A stretch of 64,000 bases of DNA from Oxalobacteraceae sp. CFBP 8761 (GTDB lineage: Bacteria; Pseudomonadota; Gammaproteobacteria; Burkholderiales; Burkholderiaceae_D). The stretch spans positions 55,612 through 119,611 of the forward strand of contig JACYUE010000004.1 of the NCBI GenBank assembly GCA_014841595.1. Reading direction: 5' to 3'. Positions 44,315 through 54,223 of this stretch are shown here, in pieces (position 1 is the stretch's first letter; every line of letters begins with the position of its first letter). The position numbers and the translations under genes were made by a program. The notes under the pieces were generated by a model that was not told the DNA's origin, ran no database searches, and saw nothing but the letters and a program-made list of their open reading frames with translations.

Positions 44315-44969
44315 CGGTCTTCATCCGGTAGCCCAGCCCGCGCACGGTGACGATGCTGTCGCTGCCGAACTTCTTGCGCAGGTTGTGCACGTAGACCTCG
44401 ATGGCATTGCTCTCCACTTCGTCGCCCCAGCCGTACAGCGTCTCTTCGATCTGGGCGCGGGTGACGATGCTGTTCTTGCGCAGCAGCAGCGCATACAGCA
44501 CGTTGTACTCGCGCGCCGTCAGCGCGACAGGCACGCCGCGCAGGCTGGCCGCCTTGGTGTCCAGGTTCAGGGCGATCTCGCCGTGCACGAGGTCATTGCT
44601 CACCTGGTTGGCGCCGCGGCGCACGGCCGCGCGGATACGGGCCGACATTTCCTCGAGTTCGAACGGCTTGACGAGGTAATCGTCGGCGCCCAGGTCCAGG
44701 CCTTCGACGCGATCGGCGAGCGCATTGAAGGCCGTGATCAGGATGACGGCCACGCCATTGCCGGCGGCGCGCAACTGGCCCAGCAAGGCGTCGCCGGACA
44801 GGCCCGGCAAGCCGCGGTCGAGCAGCACGCAGTCATAGCGATGGGTCATCAGGGCCGTCTGCGCCGAGTCGCCACGCTGGACCCAGTCGACGGCGTGACC
44901 ATCGAGGCGCAACCAGGCCTGGATGGTGTCGCCAAGGGAGAGGTCGTCTTCGACGAGCAGAATGCGCAT
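44304..44969 (-). CDS. OmpR-family response regulator, QseB-like
   Basis: A 221-residue regulator. A receiver domain at 1-115 with Asp51 as phosphorylation site (CVLLDRGLPG) and the conserved VKP Lys near 101. A C-terminal winged-helix DNA-binding domain ends in VYVHNLRKKFGSDSIVTVRGLGYRM. I start at ATG 44969 (MRILLVEDD); the longer open frame upstream is not coding. Translationally coupled to the kinase. It probably controls the adjoining OB-fold gene, among others. Confidence 0.92.
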   Translation of the reverse strand: MRILLVEDDLSLGDTIQAWLRLDGHAVDWVQRGDSAQTALMTHRYDCVLLDRGLPGLSGDALLGQLRAAGNGVAVILITAFNALADRVEGLDLGADDYLVKPFELEEMSARIRAAVRRGANQVSNDLVHGEIALNLDTKAASLRGVPVALTAREYNVLYALLLRKNSIVTRAQIEETLYGWGDEVESNAIEVYVHNLRKKFGSDSIVTVRGLGYRMKTDGE

Positions 44970-45118
44970 GATGTGGAATGAGTGAATGGAATGCCTTGCC
45001 ATGCTTGCGCGACAAGGTGAACCGAATCTTAAAGCATGGGCGACGTGGATGAGAATGCGTGAGTTTTCAGCGATACCGATGCCGTAGACTGGCAATTTTC
45101 CACGTTCGACTTCACGCC

Positions 45119-45511
45119 ATGACCTTTCGACTTGCATTGACCTGCCTTGCTGCGCCGGCCGCGTCGCTGATGGCGTGCCTCGGCATGCTGGCAACCGGCC
45201 CGGCGCTGGCAGCCGACACGAATTTCTGTACCTCGATGTGCGAATCGACGCAGCGCGAATGCCGCGTCGAGGCCAGTTCGGGTGGCAAGGAACGCTTTGT
45301 GCCGCCGCCCGAGACCGCTGCCCGCAATCCGCTGGCGCGAACGGCCGAGGGCGCAGTGCCGGGCCAGGGCGCGCGCGCCCTGCAAGCTGCAGGCGACACG
45401 CACCGCCGGCTCGACCGCGCTGATCGCTGTGACAAGTCCTACCAGCAGTGCAAGCGCAGCTGCGTCGTCGAGTCCGGGACGAAACAGCAGACAGCGCCAG
45501 CGCAACGCTGA
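45119..45511 (+). CDS. Unknown secreted Cys-rich protein
   Basis: A 130-residue protein starting MTFRLALTCLAAPAASLMACLG, a signal sequence ending near ALAA (residue 35). The mature part has two Cys pairs, CTSMCESTQREC and CDKSYQQCKRSC, which are likely disulfides in the periplasm. No family recognised. It is divergent from the response regulator. The start is at ATG 45119; no strong ribosome-binding site. Confidence 0.6.
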   Translation: MTFRLALTCLAAPAASLMACLGMLATGPALAADTNFCTSMCESTQRECRVEASSGGKERFVPPPETAARNPLARTAEGAVPGQGARALQAAGDTHRRLDRADRCDKSYQQCKRSCVVESGTKQQTAPAQR

Positions 45512-45532
45512 TCATCAGACCAGCACAGGCAA

Positions 45533-45742
45533 CTACGCTTTCTTCAGCGCCGACGCCTTGTGCGCCGCCTCTGCCCCGGTCTTGTCGCTGACCACCAGGT
45601 ATTCCGGATGTTCTTTGGACGCCGCGACATGGTGACTCTTGATGTCGGTCGGCGCTGTCAACTTCTTCTTGATCTTGCCGGTGACCGTGCCCTGGGATGA
45701 CTCCCACTCCACCTTGTCACCGGCCTTGAACGTTGTCGTCAT
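45533..45742 (-). CDS. DUF2945 (HVA1-like) small protein
   Basis: A 69-residue protein. The body FKAGDKVEWESSQGTVTGKIKKKLTAP and the ASKEHPEYLVVSDKTGAEAAHKASALKKA end match the DUF2945/HVA1 domain, a small SH3-like barrel found in many bacteria. AAAGGAG lies one base before ATG 45748 and seven before ATG 45742; spacing favours the second. Function unknown. It follows the formaldehyde dehydrogenase gene on the strand with a 56-base gap. Confidence 0.85.
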   Translation of the reverse strand: MTTTFKAGDKVEWESSQGTVTGKIKKKLTAPTDIKSHHVAASKEHPEYLVVSDKTGAEAAHKASALKKA

Positions 45743-45798
45743 GCTCATGCTCCTTTCAGCAATGACGTGAACCGGGCTGCCCCGGCCCACGTTGCAAC

Positions 45799-46938
45799 TT
45801 ACTGGCCCGGCTTCAGGATCACCTTGGTCCAGCCATCAGCGCGCTCATCGAACTTCTTGTACGCGTGCGGCGCTTCGTCCAGCGACAGCTCGTGCGAGAT
45901 GATCTGCGACGGCTTGGCGCGGCCGGCGTGGATCAGCTTGGCAAGGCTGCGGTTGTACGCCTTGACGTTGGCCTGGCCGTTGCCGATGCGCTGGCCCTTG
46001 AACCACAATTTGCCGTAGTCGAACGCCAGCTTGCCTTCCTTGGCCAGCTCGTCCTTCGCACCCGGATCTTCGGGCAGGAACACGCCCACCACACCGATGC
46101 CGCCGGTTGGCTTGACTGCTTCGACCAGATTGTTCATCGTCAGGTTCGGCACTTCCTTGCCATGCTTGTCGCAGCACTGGTAGCCCACGCATTCGCAACC
46201 GCAATCGGCGCCCTGGCCGTCCGTCAGTTCCTTGATCTGCGCCGCGCCGTCGCCTTCGATGTCATTGATGCCGATCGCGCCCATCTTCTCGGCCAGCGCC
46301 AGGCGGTCCTTGTTCGGGTCGACGACGAACACGCGGCTTGCGCCCTTGAGGAAAGCCGACATCGCGGCCATCAGGCCCACCGGACCAGCGCCATAGATGG
46401 CCACCGAGTCGCCCGGCTTCATCTGCGCCAGTTCGGTTGCGTGGTAACCGGTCGGGAAAATATCCGACAGCATCACGTAATCGTTTTCCTTTTCCTGTGC
46501 ATCCTTTGGCAGCACCAGGCAATTGAAGTCGCCGTATGGCACGCGCAGCAGTTCAGCCTGGCCACCGCTGTACGGGCCCATGCCGGCAAAGCCGTAGGCC
46601 GCACCCGCGTTGCCCGGGTTGCAGGTCAGGCAAAAACCGGTCAGGCCGCGCTCGCAACTTTCGCAAAAGCCGCAACCGATATTGAATGGCAGGCAGACCA
46701 TGTCGCCGACCTTGACGCGGTCGACGGCCTTGCCGACAGCGATGACTTCACCCATGTTTTCGTGACCCAGAATGCGGCCCGTTTCCATGCTGGTACGACC
46801 TTCGTACATGTGCAGGTCAGAGCCGCAGATGTTGGTGGTCGTGATGCGCACCAGCACATCGGTCGGCTTCTCGATCGTGGCATCCGGCACGTTCTTGATC
46901 TGGACGTCGCATGGTCCGTTGTAGACAAGTGCTTTCAT
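45799..46938 (-). CDS. fdhA: Glutathione-independent formaldehyde dehydrogenase (zinc alcohol dehydrogenase family)
   Basis: A 379-residue zinc-binding dehydrogenase. NICGSDLHMYEGR and GHENMGEV hold the catalytic zinc ligands; GCGFCESCERGLTGFC is the structural zinc lobe. The Rossmann GAGPVGLMA binds NAD. The long insertion with DCGCECVGYQCC is typical of glutathione-independent formaldehyde dehydrogenases such as Pseudomonas FdhA. It oxidises formaldehyde to formate or dismutates aldehydes. Start ATG 46938 with AAGGGAA upstream. It is transcribed toward the DUF2945 gene. Confidence 0.88.
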   Translation of the reverse strand: MKALVYNGPCDVQIKNVPDATIEKPTDVLVRITTTNICGSDLHMYEGRTSMETGRILGHENMGEVIAVGKAVDRVKVGDMVCLPFNIGCGFCESCERGLTGFCLTCNPGNAGAAYGFAGMGPYSGGQAELLRVPYGDFNCLVLPKDAQEKENDYVMLSDIFPTGYHATELAQMKPGDSVAIYGAGPVGLMAAMSAFLKGASRVFVVDPNKDRLALAEKMGAIGINDIEGDGAAQIKELTDGQGADCGCECVGYQCCDKHGKEVPNLTMNNLVEAVKPTGGIGVVGVFLPEDPGAKDELAKEGKLAFDYGKLWFKGQRIGNGQANVKAYNRSLAKLIHAGRAKPSQIISHELSLDEAPHAYKKFDERADGWTKVILKPGQ

Positions 46939-47128
46939 TGGGTTCCCTTCGTGAGGCGTTCGGTGAATAAAACACCTACTTTGGGAGTCGCACGATTGAT
47001 GCTCTGTTCGCCAGGTCACAGACCGGGCGGCAGCGGCGCATGCGCCTACGTGGCATGGCCCGTTAGTGTGCCAAGTCGATGACGGGAGGAAATTTGACAG
47101 CTCGCTGTGGAGCATCAGCGCATGAAAA

Positions 47129-47159
47129 AACGGCCAGCCCGCAACTGCGGCTGGCCGTT
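47129..47159 (-). terminator. Rho-independent terminator of the BCCT gene
   Basis: AACGGCCAGCC (47129-47139) pairs with GGCTGGCCGTT (47149-47159). On the minus strand a run of Ts follows, giving a full terminator 22 bases after the transporter stop. Confidence 0.88.
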
Positions 47160-47180
47160 CGTGTCGTACGAGATTGACGC

Positions 47181-48698
47181 TTACTTCTCGACGATCTGGC
47201 GCACCCGACGGCGCAGTTCGCGTTCCTGCTTCTCGTGCGCCGTCCAGTCTTCACGCACCCCACGCCAGAGCGAGATCAGCATCAGGATGATGACCAGCGA
47301 GAACGGCACGGCAAACACGATGGTCGCGGTCTGCAGCGCCTTCAATCCCCCTGCCAGCAACAGGCTGATCGCAATACCGGCGATCAGGCCGCCCCACAGC
47401 AGCTTGGTGCGGGTCGACGGATTCGGATTGCCGCCGCTGCTCATCATGCCCAGCACCAGCACGGCCGAATCGCCCGACGTGACAAAGAACACCAGCACCA
47501 GGATCGTGGCCACGCCCGACATCAGCATACCGAACGGCATTGCGTCGAACATCGCGAACAGCGCAGTGGCCGTGTCGGCGCGCACGGCGTCGGCAATCGG
47601 GATCTGCTGCCAGATCTGCATGTGCAGCGCCGTGCCGCCAAAGATCGAGAACCAGATGAACGCCGCCAGAGTCGGCGCCAGCATCGTGCCCAGGATGAAT
47701 TCACGGATCGTGCGGCCACGCGAGACGCGGGCGATGAACAGGCCCACGAATGGCGACCACGAAATCCACCAGGCCCAGTAGAAGATGGTCCAGCTGCCGA
47801 CCCAGGTGCTGTCGCGGAACGGCGTCGCGCGCAGGCTCATGCGGACGAATTCGGTGACGTAGTTGCCCAGCGTGCTGGTCAGCGTGTCGATGATCGCCAC
47901 GGTCGGGCCAAGGATGAACACGGCCAGCGCCAGCAGCGCGGCCAGGGACATGTTGGCGTTCGAGAGGATCTTCACGCCGCGCGTGACACCGCTGACGGCC
48001 GACCCGAGGAACATGACGGTAGCCAGCACGATGATGCCGATCTGCGACGCCTCGCTCACTTGCAGGCCGAACACGGTATTCAGGCCATTGTTGATCTGCA
48101 GCGCTCCCACGCCAAGCGACGCTGCGACACCGAAGGCGGTCGCGACCACGGCCAGGCCGTTGAAGAACCCGCCCATGTGCTTGACGATCGGCCACGGCAG
48201 CGCGTCCGTCACGGTGCTGACCAGGGCGACACCGCCGCGCCGGTACTGGAAGAAGGCAATGGCCAGCGCCACGGCGCTGTACACCGCCCACGGGTGGATA
48301 CCCCAGTGGAAGAACGTATAGCGCATGGCGGCGCCCGCCGCTTCCGGCGTGTTCGACACGGTGCCGGGTGGCGCTTCGATGTAGTGCGAGATTGGTTCGG
48401 CCACGCCAAAGAACACGAGGCCGATGCCCATGCCGGCAGCAAACAGCATCGAAAACCAGCTGCCGAGTGCGAATTCCGGCTCGTCGTCATCGCCGCCGAG
48501 TTTCAGGTTGCCATAACGGCTGAAGGCCAGGAAGGCAACGAACACCACCATGCCGAGGACGACCCAGAGGTAGAACCACCCGAAATTGCGGGTGACGGTA
48601 GCAAGCGCGGTCTCGAAGACCGGGCCCATGGTATCGGGCGAAATGACACCCCACAGAACGATGGCGAGGATGAAGCCCGCCGATAATGCTGTCTGCAT
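47181..48698 (-). CDS. BCCT family transporter (betaine/carnitine/choline)
   Basis: A 505-residue twelve-helix transporter. FSMLFAAGMGIGLVFFGVAEPISHY is the conserved glycine-rich helix 3 region, and the Trp-rich block SWTIFYWAWWISWSPFVGLF is the BCCT signature in helix 8. It imports quaternary amines such as glycine betaine or choline, driven by sodium or protons. No long C-terminal osmosensory tail (about 20 residues after the last helix), unlike BetP. GGAG six bases upstream of ATG 48698. Monocistronic, ended by the terminator. An osmoprotection role is likely; substrate cannot be fixed by eye. Confidence 0.92.
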   Translation of the reverse strand: MQTALSAGFILAIVLWGVISPDTMGPVFETALATVTRNFGWFYLWVVLGMVVFVAFLAFSRYGNLKLGGDDDEPEFALGSWFSMLFAAGMGIGLVFFGVAEPISHYIEAPPGTVSNTPEAAGAAMRYTFFHWGIHPWAVYSAVALAIAFFQYRRGGVALVSTVTDALPWPIVKHMGGFFNGLAVVATAFGVAASLGVGALQINNGLNTVFGLQVSEASQIGIIVLATVMFLGSAVSGVTRGVKILSNANMSLAALLALAVFILGPTVAIIDTLTSTLGNYVTEFVRMSLRATPFRDSTWVGSWTIFYWAWWISWSPFVGLFIARVSRGRTIREFILGTMLAPTLAAFIWFSIFGGTALHMQIWQQIPIADAVRADTATALFAMFDAMPFGMLMSGVATILVLVFFVTSGDSAVLVLGMMSSGGNPNPSTRTKLLWGGLIAGIAISLLLAGGLKALQTATIVFAVPFSLVIILMLISLWRGVREDWTAHEKQERELRRRVRQIVEK

Positions 48699-48902
48699 AG
48701 TTTCTCCAGAGACAGAACGCGCGGGGCGTTGTGATAGTTAAATGACCACGTAATTGTAAGTGATTTGTAAATTTGCTGCGGCGCAGCAACTGTATGGCGT
48801 GCGCGATCTGTATGCAAAACGCATCAGGCTGTCAATTATCTGGACAGGGATGTGCAGTTCCGCAATAGTCACGGCCATTACGATATTCACTGGATTTTTC
48901 GC

Positions 48903-51854
48903 ATGATCAATGCCCTGCTCCAAAGCGCCGGCCCCGGCCCCGGCCCCGTCAACCTGACCGGTACTGAACAGAATGACACCATCCATGGCAGCGACCAGCG
49001 CGACAACATCGACGGCGGTGAGGGGAATGACACGATCTACGGTTACGGTGGCAATGACGACCTGCGAGGCGGCGGCGGCGACGACCGCATCGAAGGCGGC
49101 GACGGGGATGACCGGATCGAAGACAGCCTCGGCGCCAACCACTTTTTCGGCGGCAACGGTAACGATACCTTGACCGGTTCCAGCGGCAGCACCTACGCTG
49201 GCGGCGCCGGCAACGACTATATCCAGATCAGCTGGTTCACGAACGGCGTGGCAACCGTCGCCGATGGCGGCGCCGGCGACGACACCATTGCAATCGATAT
49301 CGCGGGCGTCATGGTGGGCACCGGCAGCCTGGCCGGTGGTGCCGGCAGCGATCGCTTCGTCCTGAACCAGTTTGGTCCGCTTAATTTAGCGCAAGAGATC
49401 GTGATCACCGACTTCACGACCGGCGCGGGCGGCGACCAGATCGACATCCGCCGGATGTTCAACGTCGAACCGGTCGGCAATCCCTTCGACACGGGTATCC
49501 TGCGACTGGTCGCGTCCGGCGCCGACACCCTGCTGCAAAAACAGAGCACGGGCGATCCTGCGCTCTATCTCACGTTGGTCACGCTGCGGGGCGTCACGCC
49601 CGGGCAGGTCGGCGCAGCCAATTTCGTCGATGGCTTCGATCCGCGCGGTGGCACCACCGGCATGCTCCTGACCGGTACTGCCGGTAACGACATGCTCAAC
49701 GGCACGGTGCTCGACGACCGGCTGCTGGGATTGGGCGGTAACGACGCTCTGTTCGGCGGCGCCGGCAACGACATGCTCGACGGTGGCGACGGCGATGACA
49801 CGCTGCGCGACGGTGCCGGTGACAACGTCCTGCGCGGCGGCGCAGGCAAAGACCGGCTCGAGAGCTACTCGGAAGGCACCAATCTGCTCGAGGGTGGCAT
49901 CGGCAATGATTATCTGTCCGGTGGCAGCGGCGCCGACACCATGCTGGCAGGCGCCGGCGACGACTACCTGAACCTGCGCGGCAACGGTGCGCCGGGCCGC
50001 ACCATCACTGTCGACGGCGGAGATGGCAACGACACCCTGGTGTTCGACGAGACGCGCAACGCCGTGGCGATCCGTGCCAGCGGCGGGGCCGGCGCCGACC
50101 TGTTCGAAGTCCTGGCAACCGGCACCAACCTGATCATCACCGACTTTGGCGGCGCCGACCGCATCGACCTGAGCCGTGGTCTTCCGTATGGCCTGACGGA
50201 CAATCCCTTCGGCGCTGCCGGTTATCTGAACGCACGCCAGGAAGGTGCGGACGTTGCGTTGTACATCGATCTTGACGGTGTCGCGGGCAGCACGCATGCG
50301 TTCGAGCTGGCGGCGGTCCTGGCCAACGTCTCGCTGGCATCGCTCGGCAGCACGCAGTTCGTCAACGGCTACCACCCCAATGGCAGCAGCCAGGGCAGCG
50401 TGCAGACCGGCACCGCTGGAAATGATGTGCTGGTGGGCGACACACAGGACGATACGATCGATGGCGGCGATGGCGACGACCAGCTCGACGGGCGCGCCGG
50501 CAACGACACCCTGCGCGGCGGCGCGGTCAGAAAGATCATCGGCGGCGCCGGCAACGATGAGATCACGCTGAGCCACGGCAGCGAACCGGCCGACGCGCCA
50601 GGCCTGCAGATCGATGGCGGCGAGGGCGACGATACGATGAGGTTCCAATATCTGGACACGTCGCGCCGGATCGACGTCACGGGTGGCAGCGGCAGCGACC
50701 ATTACAGGTTCAACGAATTCAACGATCCGGCCGCAGTGCTCACGATCCGTGATTTCCAGACCGGCGCCGGCGGCGATATGCTGGACGTTTTTTCCTTCTT
50801 TTACTACCGCGCCGACAATCCCTTCGGCACGGGCGGCGGCGCGCGCATGGTGCAGTATGGCAGCCACGTGCTGCTCCAGATCGATGCAGACGGCGCGGCC
50901 GGTCCACGCACGTTTGCGACCCAAGTTGTGCTCGAGAACACGACGGTCAGTGCCTTCACGTCCGACAACTTCCATGAGGGCAGCCATCCGGACGGCTCGT
51001 CGCGCGGCCAGACGGTCGCTGGCAGCCTGCTCGACGATCGCCTCTCCGGTGGCCGGCTCGACGATCTGGTACGCGGCCTGGCCGGCAATGACACCATCAA
51101 CGGTGGCGCTGGCAACGACGTGCTCGAGGGTGGCGACGGCAGGGATTTCCTGAACGGCAATGAAGGCAACGATGAATTGCACGGCGGCGACGGTAACGAC
51201 GTTCTGGAGGACAGCCTTGGCAACAACCGGTTGTATGGTGACGACGGCAACGACGTGCTCATTGGCGGGGCCGGCGGCGACCTGCTGCATGGCGGCGCCG
51301 GGATCGACACCGTCCGTTACACGGCCGGACGCGACAACTACACGATTGCCGGCTCGGCCGCGACCGGCACCTGGACCATCCATGAACGGGTAGCAGGCAT
51401 GAACGACAACCGCGACCAGCTCGAGTCCGTCGAACGTCTGCAATTTGCCAACCGCACGCTGGCCCTGGATCTGGACGGCGCCGCCGGCCAGGCCTACCGC
51501 ATTTACCGCGCCGCGTTTGACCGCGCGCCCGACGAAATTGGTCTGGGTTACTGGATCGCCGCACTCGATCGCGGCGCATCGCTCGGCGCTGTCGCCGGCG
51601 GGTTTGCCGATTCGCGGGAGTTCCGTGACATGTACGGCGCGGCGCCGAGCAATGCCGCCGTGGTCGGTCTGCTCTACCGCAATGTGCTGGACCGTGCGCC
51701 GGACGACAGTGGCTTCGCCTTCTGGCTCGACGTCCTCGACTCGGGCCGCGACAACGTGGCAGGCGTATTGGCCTCGTTCAGCGAAAGCGGTGAAAACGTT
51801 GCGGCAGTGGCGGACCTGATCGGCCAGGGCATCGCTTACCAGCCCTGGGAGTGA
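48903..51854 (+). CDS. RTX calcium-binding protein with C-terminal DUF4214
   Basis: A 983-residue repeat protein. GGxGxDxLxGG nonapeptides (RTX) occur in blocks near residues 30-90, 260-320, 495-560 and 705-800, separated by similar beta-domains ending in phrases such as [13 protein letters not shown] or [15 protein letters not shown]. The C-terminal 115 residues are DUF4214 ([22 protein letters not shown]). RTX repeats bind calcium after export, normally by type I secretion. No ABC exporter lies in this window. I start at ATG 48903; a GTG at 48852 would add 17 residues. Likely a surface or released protein. Confidence 0.85.
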   Translation: MINALLQSAGPGPGPVNLTGTEQNDTIHGSDQRDNIDGGEGNDTIYGYGGNDDLRGGGGDDRIEGGDGDDRIEDSLGANHFFGGNGNDTLTGSSGSTYAGGAGNDYIQISWFTNGVATVADGGAGDDTIAIDIAGVMVGTGSLAGGAGSDRFVLNQFGPLNLAQEIVITDFTTGAGGDQIDIRRMFNVEPVGNPFDTGILRLVASGADTLLQKQSTGDPALYLTLVTLRGVTPGQVGAANFVDGFDPRGGTTGMLLTGTAGNDMLNGTVLDDRLLGLGGNDALFGGAGNDMLDGGDGDDTLRDGAGDNVLRGGAGKDRLESYSEGTNLLEGGIGNDYLSGGSGADTMLAGAGDDYLNLRGNGAPGRTITVDGGDGNDTLVFDETRNAVAIRASGGAGADLFEVLATGTNLIITDFGGADRIDLSRGLPYGLTDNPFGAAGYLNARQEGADVALYIDLDGVAGSTHAFELAAVLANVSLASLGSTQFVNGYHPNGSSQGSVQTGTAGNDVLVGDTQDDTIDGGDGDDQLDGRAGNDTLRGGAVRKIIGGAGNDEITLSHGSEPADAPGLQIDGGEGDDTMRFQYLDTSRRIDVTGGSGSDHYRFNEFNDPAAVLTIRDFQTGAGGDMLDVFSFFYYRADNPFGTGGGARMVQYGSHVLLQIDADGAAGPRTFATQVVLENTTVSAFTSDNFHEGSHPDGSSRGQTVAGSLLDDRLSGGRLDDLVRGLAGNDTINGGAGNDVLEGGDGRDFLNGNEGNDELHGGDGNDVLEDSLGNNRLYGDDGNDVLIGGAGGDLLHGGAGIDTVRYTAGRDNYTIAGSAATGTWTIHERVAGMNDNRDQLESVERLQFANRTLALDLDGAAGQAYRIYRAAFDRAPDEIGLGYWIAALDRGASLGAVAGGFADSREFRDMYGAAPSNAAVVGLLYRNVLDRAPDDSGFAFWLDVLDSGRDNVAGVLASFSESGENVAAVADLIGQGIAYQPWE

Positions 51855-51944
51855 TGAGGCGCGGCGGGGCGCGGACTGTATTTTCCAGGCTACACATAGT
51901 TCGCCACGGCAGCGGGTTTGGTCGCATAATTCAGTAACGCTGTC

Positions 51945-52922
51945 ATGACGATCTTCGATATGCCACTGACCCACGCCGCCCTCGCCCACCGCATGCCACC
52001 TGCCGCTCCCTGCGTGGCGCCGCGGGTACCGGTGTCGCGTCTGTCGCGCCTGTACGAAGTCATGGACCTGATGCTCGACTCGGTCGGCGATCCGCTGGCC
52101 CTGGGCAGCCTGGCCGCGTCAGCCAGTTATTCGAGCTACCACTTCGACCGCATCTTCCGTGAGCTGACCGGGTTTTCAGCGGTGGAGTACCAGCGCAAGC
52201 GGCGCCTGCGCCGCGCCGCGCACCTGCTGCGCCACGAGCCGGACGTACCGGTCGGGCGCATCGCGCAGGATTGCGGCTTTCCGTCCAATGCAGCGTTCGC
52301 CAAGGCCTTCCGCCAGCAGTTCGGCATGCCGGCCAAATCCTGGCGCGACGGCGGCTGGCGCATCTACATGGATGCCCAGGTCGGGCGCGAAAGCGATGTC
52401 AGTTTCTTTGTCGCCGAGCCGGGCGAACTCACCGCGCTGAACACCCCTTACTGCGCGCCCGTACCGGGCAGCGTTGCCGCGCGCGTCACGCTGCGCCAGT
52501 TGCCGGCCCTGCAGCTGCGCTACCAGCGCTTCTTCGGCCAATCCGGCGCGGCGCTGTCGCTGGCCTGCAATGCCTTCATCTGCGCACAGGAAAGCGCCGG
52601 CATCCCACGCGGGGCGCCGTGGTACGGCGTGTTCGACGAAGATCCGGGGTTTACGGGCGAGCGCGAATACTGCTACGACTTCGGCTTTGACGCCGGCGTG
52701 CTGGCCGACCCGGGCCTGGGGCTGCGCGTGCTGCCGGCCGGGATGGTGGCGATTCTCGAATTTCACGGCGAGTGGCCGCGCTTTCGGGCCATGTACGAAG
52801 ACTGGCTCGAACACCAGAGCGTGTGGCGACTCGATGCGACGCGGCCCCATGTCCAGAAGGTCGCGCGCACCGACGATGGCGGGTGGCAGGGCTGGCTGGC
52901 CCTGCCGGTCAAACGGCGCTAG
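51945..52922 (+). CDS. AraC family regulator with C-terminal GyrI-like effector domain
   Basis: A 325-residue protein. Two helix-turn-helix motifs lie at the N-terminal side (about 45-140): YSSYHFDRIFRELTGFSAVEYQRKRRL and AQDCGFPSNAAFAKAFRQQFGM. The C-terminal half (about 165-325) is a GyrI/SOUL-like small-molecule-binding domain. This is the MarA-Rob-type regulator layout, reversed from most AraC proteins, seen in multidrug and effector sensing. It is convergent with the AmpG-like permease gene with four bases overlap. Confidence 0.87.
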   Translation: MTIFDMPLTHAALAHRMPPAAPCVAPRVPVSRLSRLYEVMDLMLDSVGDPLALGSLAASASYSSYHFDRIFRELTGFSAVEYQRKRRLRRAAHLLRHEPDVPVGRIAQDCGFPSNAAFAKAFRQQFGMPAKSWRDGGWRIYMDAQVGRESDVSFFVAEPGELTALNTPYCAPVPGSVAARVTLRQLPALQLRYQRFFGQSGAALSLACNAFICAQESAGIPRGAPWYGVFDEDPGFTGEREYCYDFGFDAGVLADPGLGLRVLPAGMVAILEFHGEWPRFRAMYEDWLEHQSVWRLDATRPHVQKVARTDDGGWQGWLALPVKRR

Positions 52923-54223
52923 TTGTTCTCCACCGCGTTGTCAGGCGCCTCGATGCGCATGAAGCGGCTCAGCACCAGCACCGGCAGCGCCGCCACCAGC
53001 ACCCACAGAAAGAAATCCCGATAACCCAGCGCCTGCTGGATGTCGCCGCTGATCGTGCGAAACAGCACAAACCCCAGTTGCATGAAGCCGGTGCCCAGCG
53101 CGTAGTGCGCCGCCTGGTACGGGCCGCTGGCGACCACCTGCATGATGAACAGGATCACGCCGACAAAGCCGAAGCCATAGCCGAACATCTCGAGCCCCAG
53201 CGCACTGACAATCAGCGGCATCGAGACGGGTTGCGCGTCGCTCAGGTACCAGAACACGGCATTGGGCAGGTTCATCGCCAGGATCAAGAGCGGCAATGCG
53301 CGCTTGAGGCCCAGCCAGGCCGTGAAGTAGCCGCCAGCAATGCTGCCGATCAAAAAGGCCGCCGTGCCGACCGTGCCATACACCCAACCCACCTGGCCGG
53401 TGGTCAAGCCCAGGCCACCGGCCTCGCGCGCGTCGCGCAGGAACAGCGGGCCGATCGACTGGATCTGCCCTTCCCCGGCGCGAAACAGGATGATGAACAG
53501 GATCGCCATCCAGATGCCGCGCTTGGCAAAGAACGTCTTGAACACGTCGACCAGCGTGGCCTTGACGTCGCGCGCATGACGGATCCGCCCCGCGAGCTTG
53601 GGCGTGGCGGGCAGCGCGTGCCAGTGGTACAGGCCCAGCGTCACCATCAGGCCGCCGAGCAGCAGGAACACGACAGTCCAGGCAGCAGCAATGCCGAAGC
53701 GCTCTTCGAGTTCGCCCGCCAGGATCAGGAGCCCGCCGAGCGAGAGGAACTTGGCGGCGTTGAAGAAGGCGCCCTGCCAGCCGGCATACGCCGCCTGCTC
53801 GCGCGCCGTCAGGCTGCTGATATAGATGCCGTCGGCGACGATGTCATGGGTGCTCGAGGCCAGCGACACGATCGCCAGCAGCGCCAGGCACAGGGCAAAC
53901 CACATCGGCAGTTGCAGGGCCAGCGCAACCATTGCCAGGCAGGCGCCGCCGAAGATCTGGCAGGTGACGACGGCCATGCGCCGGCTCGGGGCCAGTTCCA
54001 GGAACGGACTCCAGAGCGCCTTGAAGGCCCAGGCCAGGCCAAGCAGGCCCGTCCAGCGCGCGATCTGGTCGTTCGGAACGCCCATGCTCTTGAGCATCTG
54101 GCCGGCGACCAGCGCCACTGCATAGAACGGCAAGCCCTGCGCCAGGTACAGCGTGGGCACCCACGACAGCGGATGGCGCCGTGGCGCATGGTGGACCGGG
54201 GCAGCGACCAGCGTCTCGTTCAT
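52919..54223 (-). CDS. AmpG-like MFS permease
   Basis: A 434-residue major facilitator protein with about 12 membrane helices. WVPTLYLAQGLPFY and ASSTHDIVADG are characteristic of the AmpG/PAT branch, whose members import muropeptides or related amino-sugar compounds across the inner membrane. The ATG overlaps the GH20 stop (ATGA), so it is translated with it. With a TonB receptor and GH20 in the same operon, uptake of GlcNAc-containing oligosaccharide is the best inference. Confidence 0.85.
   Translation of the reverse strand: MNETLVAAPVHHAPRRHPLSWVPTLYLAQGLPFYAVALVAGQMLKSMGVPNDQIARWTGLLGLAWAFKALWSPFLELAPSRRMAVVTCQIFGGACLAMVALALQLPMWFALCLALLAIVSLASSTHDIVADGIYISSLTAREQAAYAGWQGAFFNAAKFLSLGGLLILAGELEERFGIAAAWTVVFLLLGGLMVTLGLYHWHALPATPKLAGRIRHARDVKATLVDVFKTFFAKRGIWMAILFIILFRAGEGQIQSIGPLFLRDAREAGGLGLTTGQVGWVYGTVGTAAFLIGSIAGGYFTAWLGLKRALPLLILAMNLPNAVFWYLSDAQPVSMPLIVSALGLEMFGYGFGFVGVILFIMQVVASGPYQAAHYALGTGFMQLGFVLFRTISGDIQQALGYRDFFLWVLVAALPVLVLSRFMRIEAPDNAVENN

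Noticed and set aside
48969..49110. CRISPR-like short spaced repeats in the RTX region
   Set aside because: Spacing follows the nine-codon RTX period and translates into GGxGxD repeats; no spacer-repeat structure.
49386..51989. Long minus-strand frame opposite the RTX gene
   Set aside because: Antisense of the nonapeptide repeats; Ala/Val-rich with no start signal.
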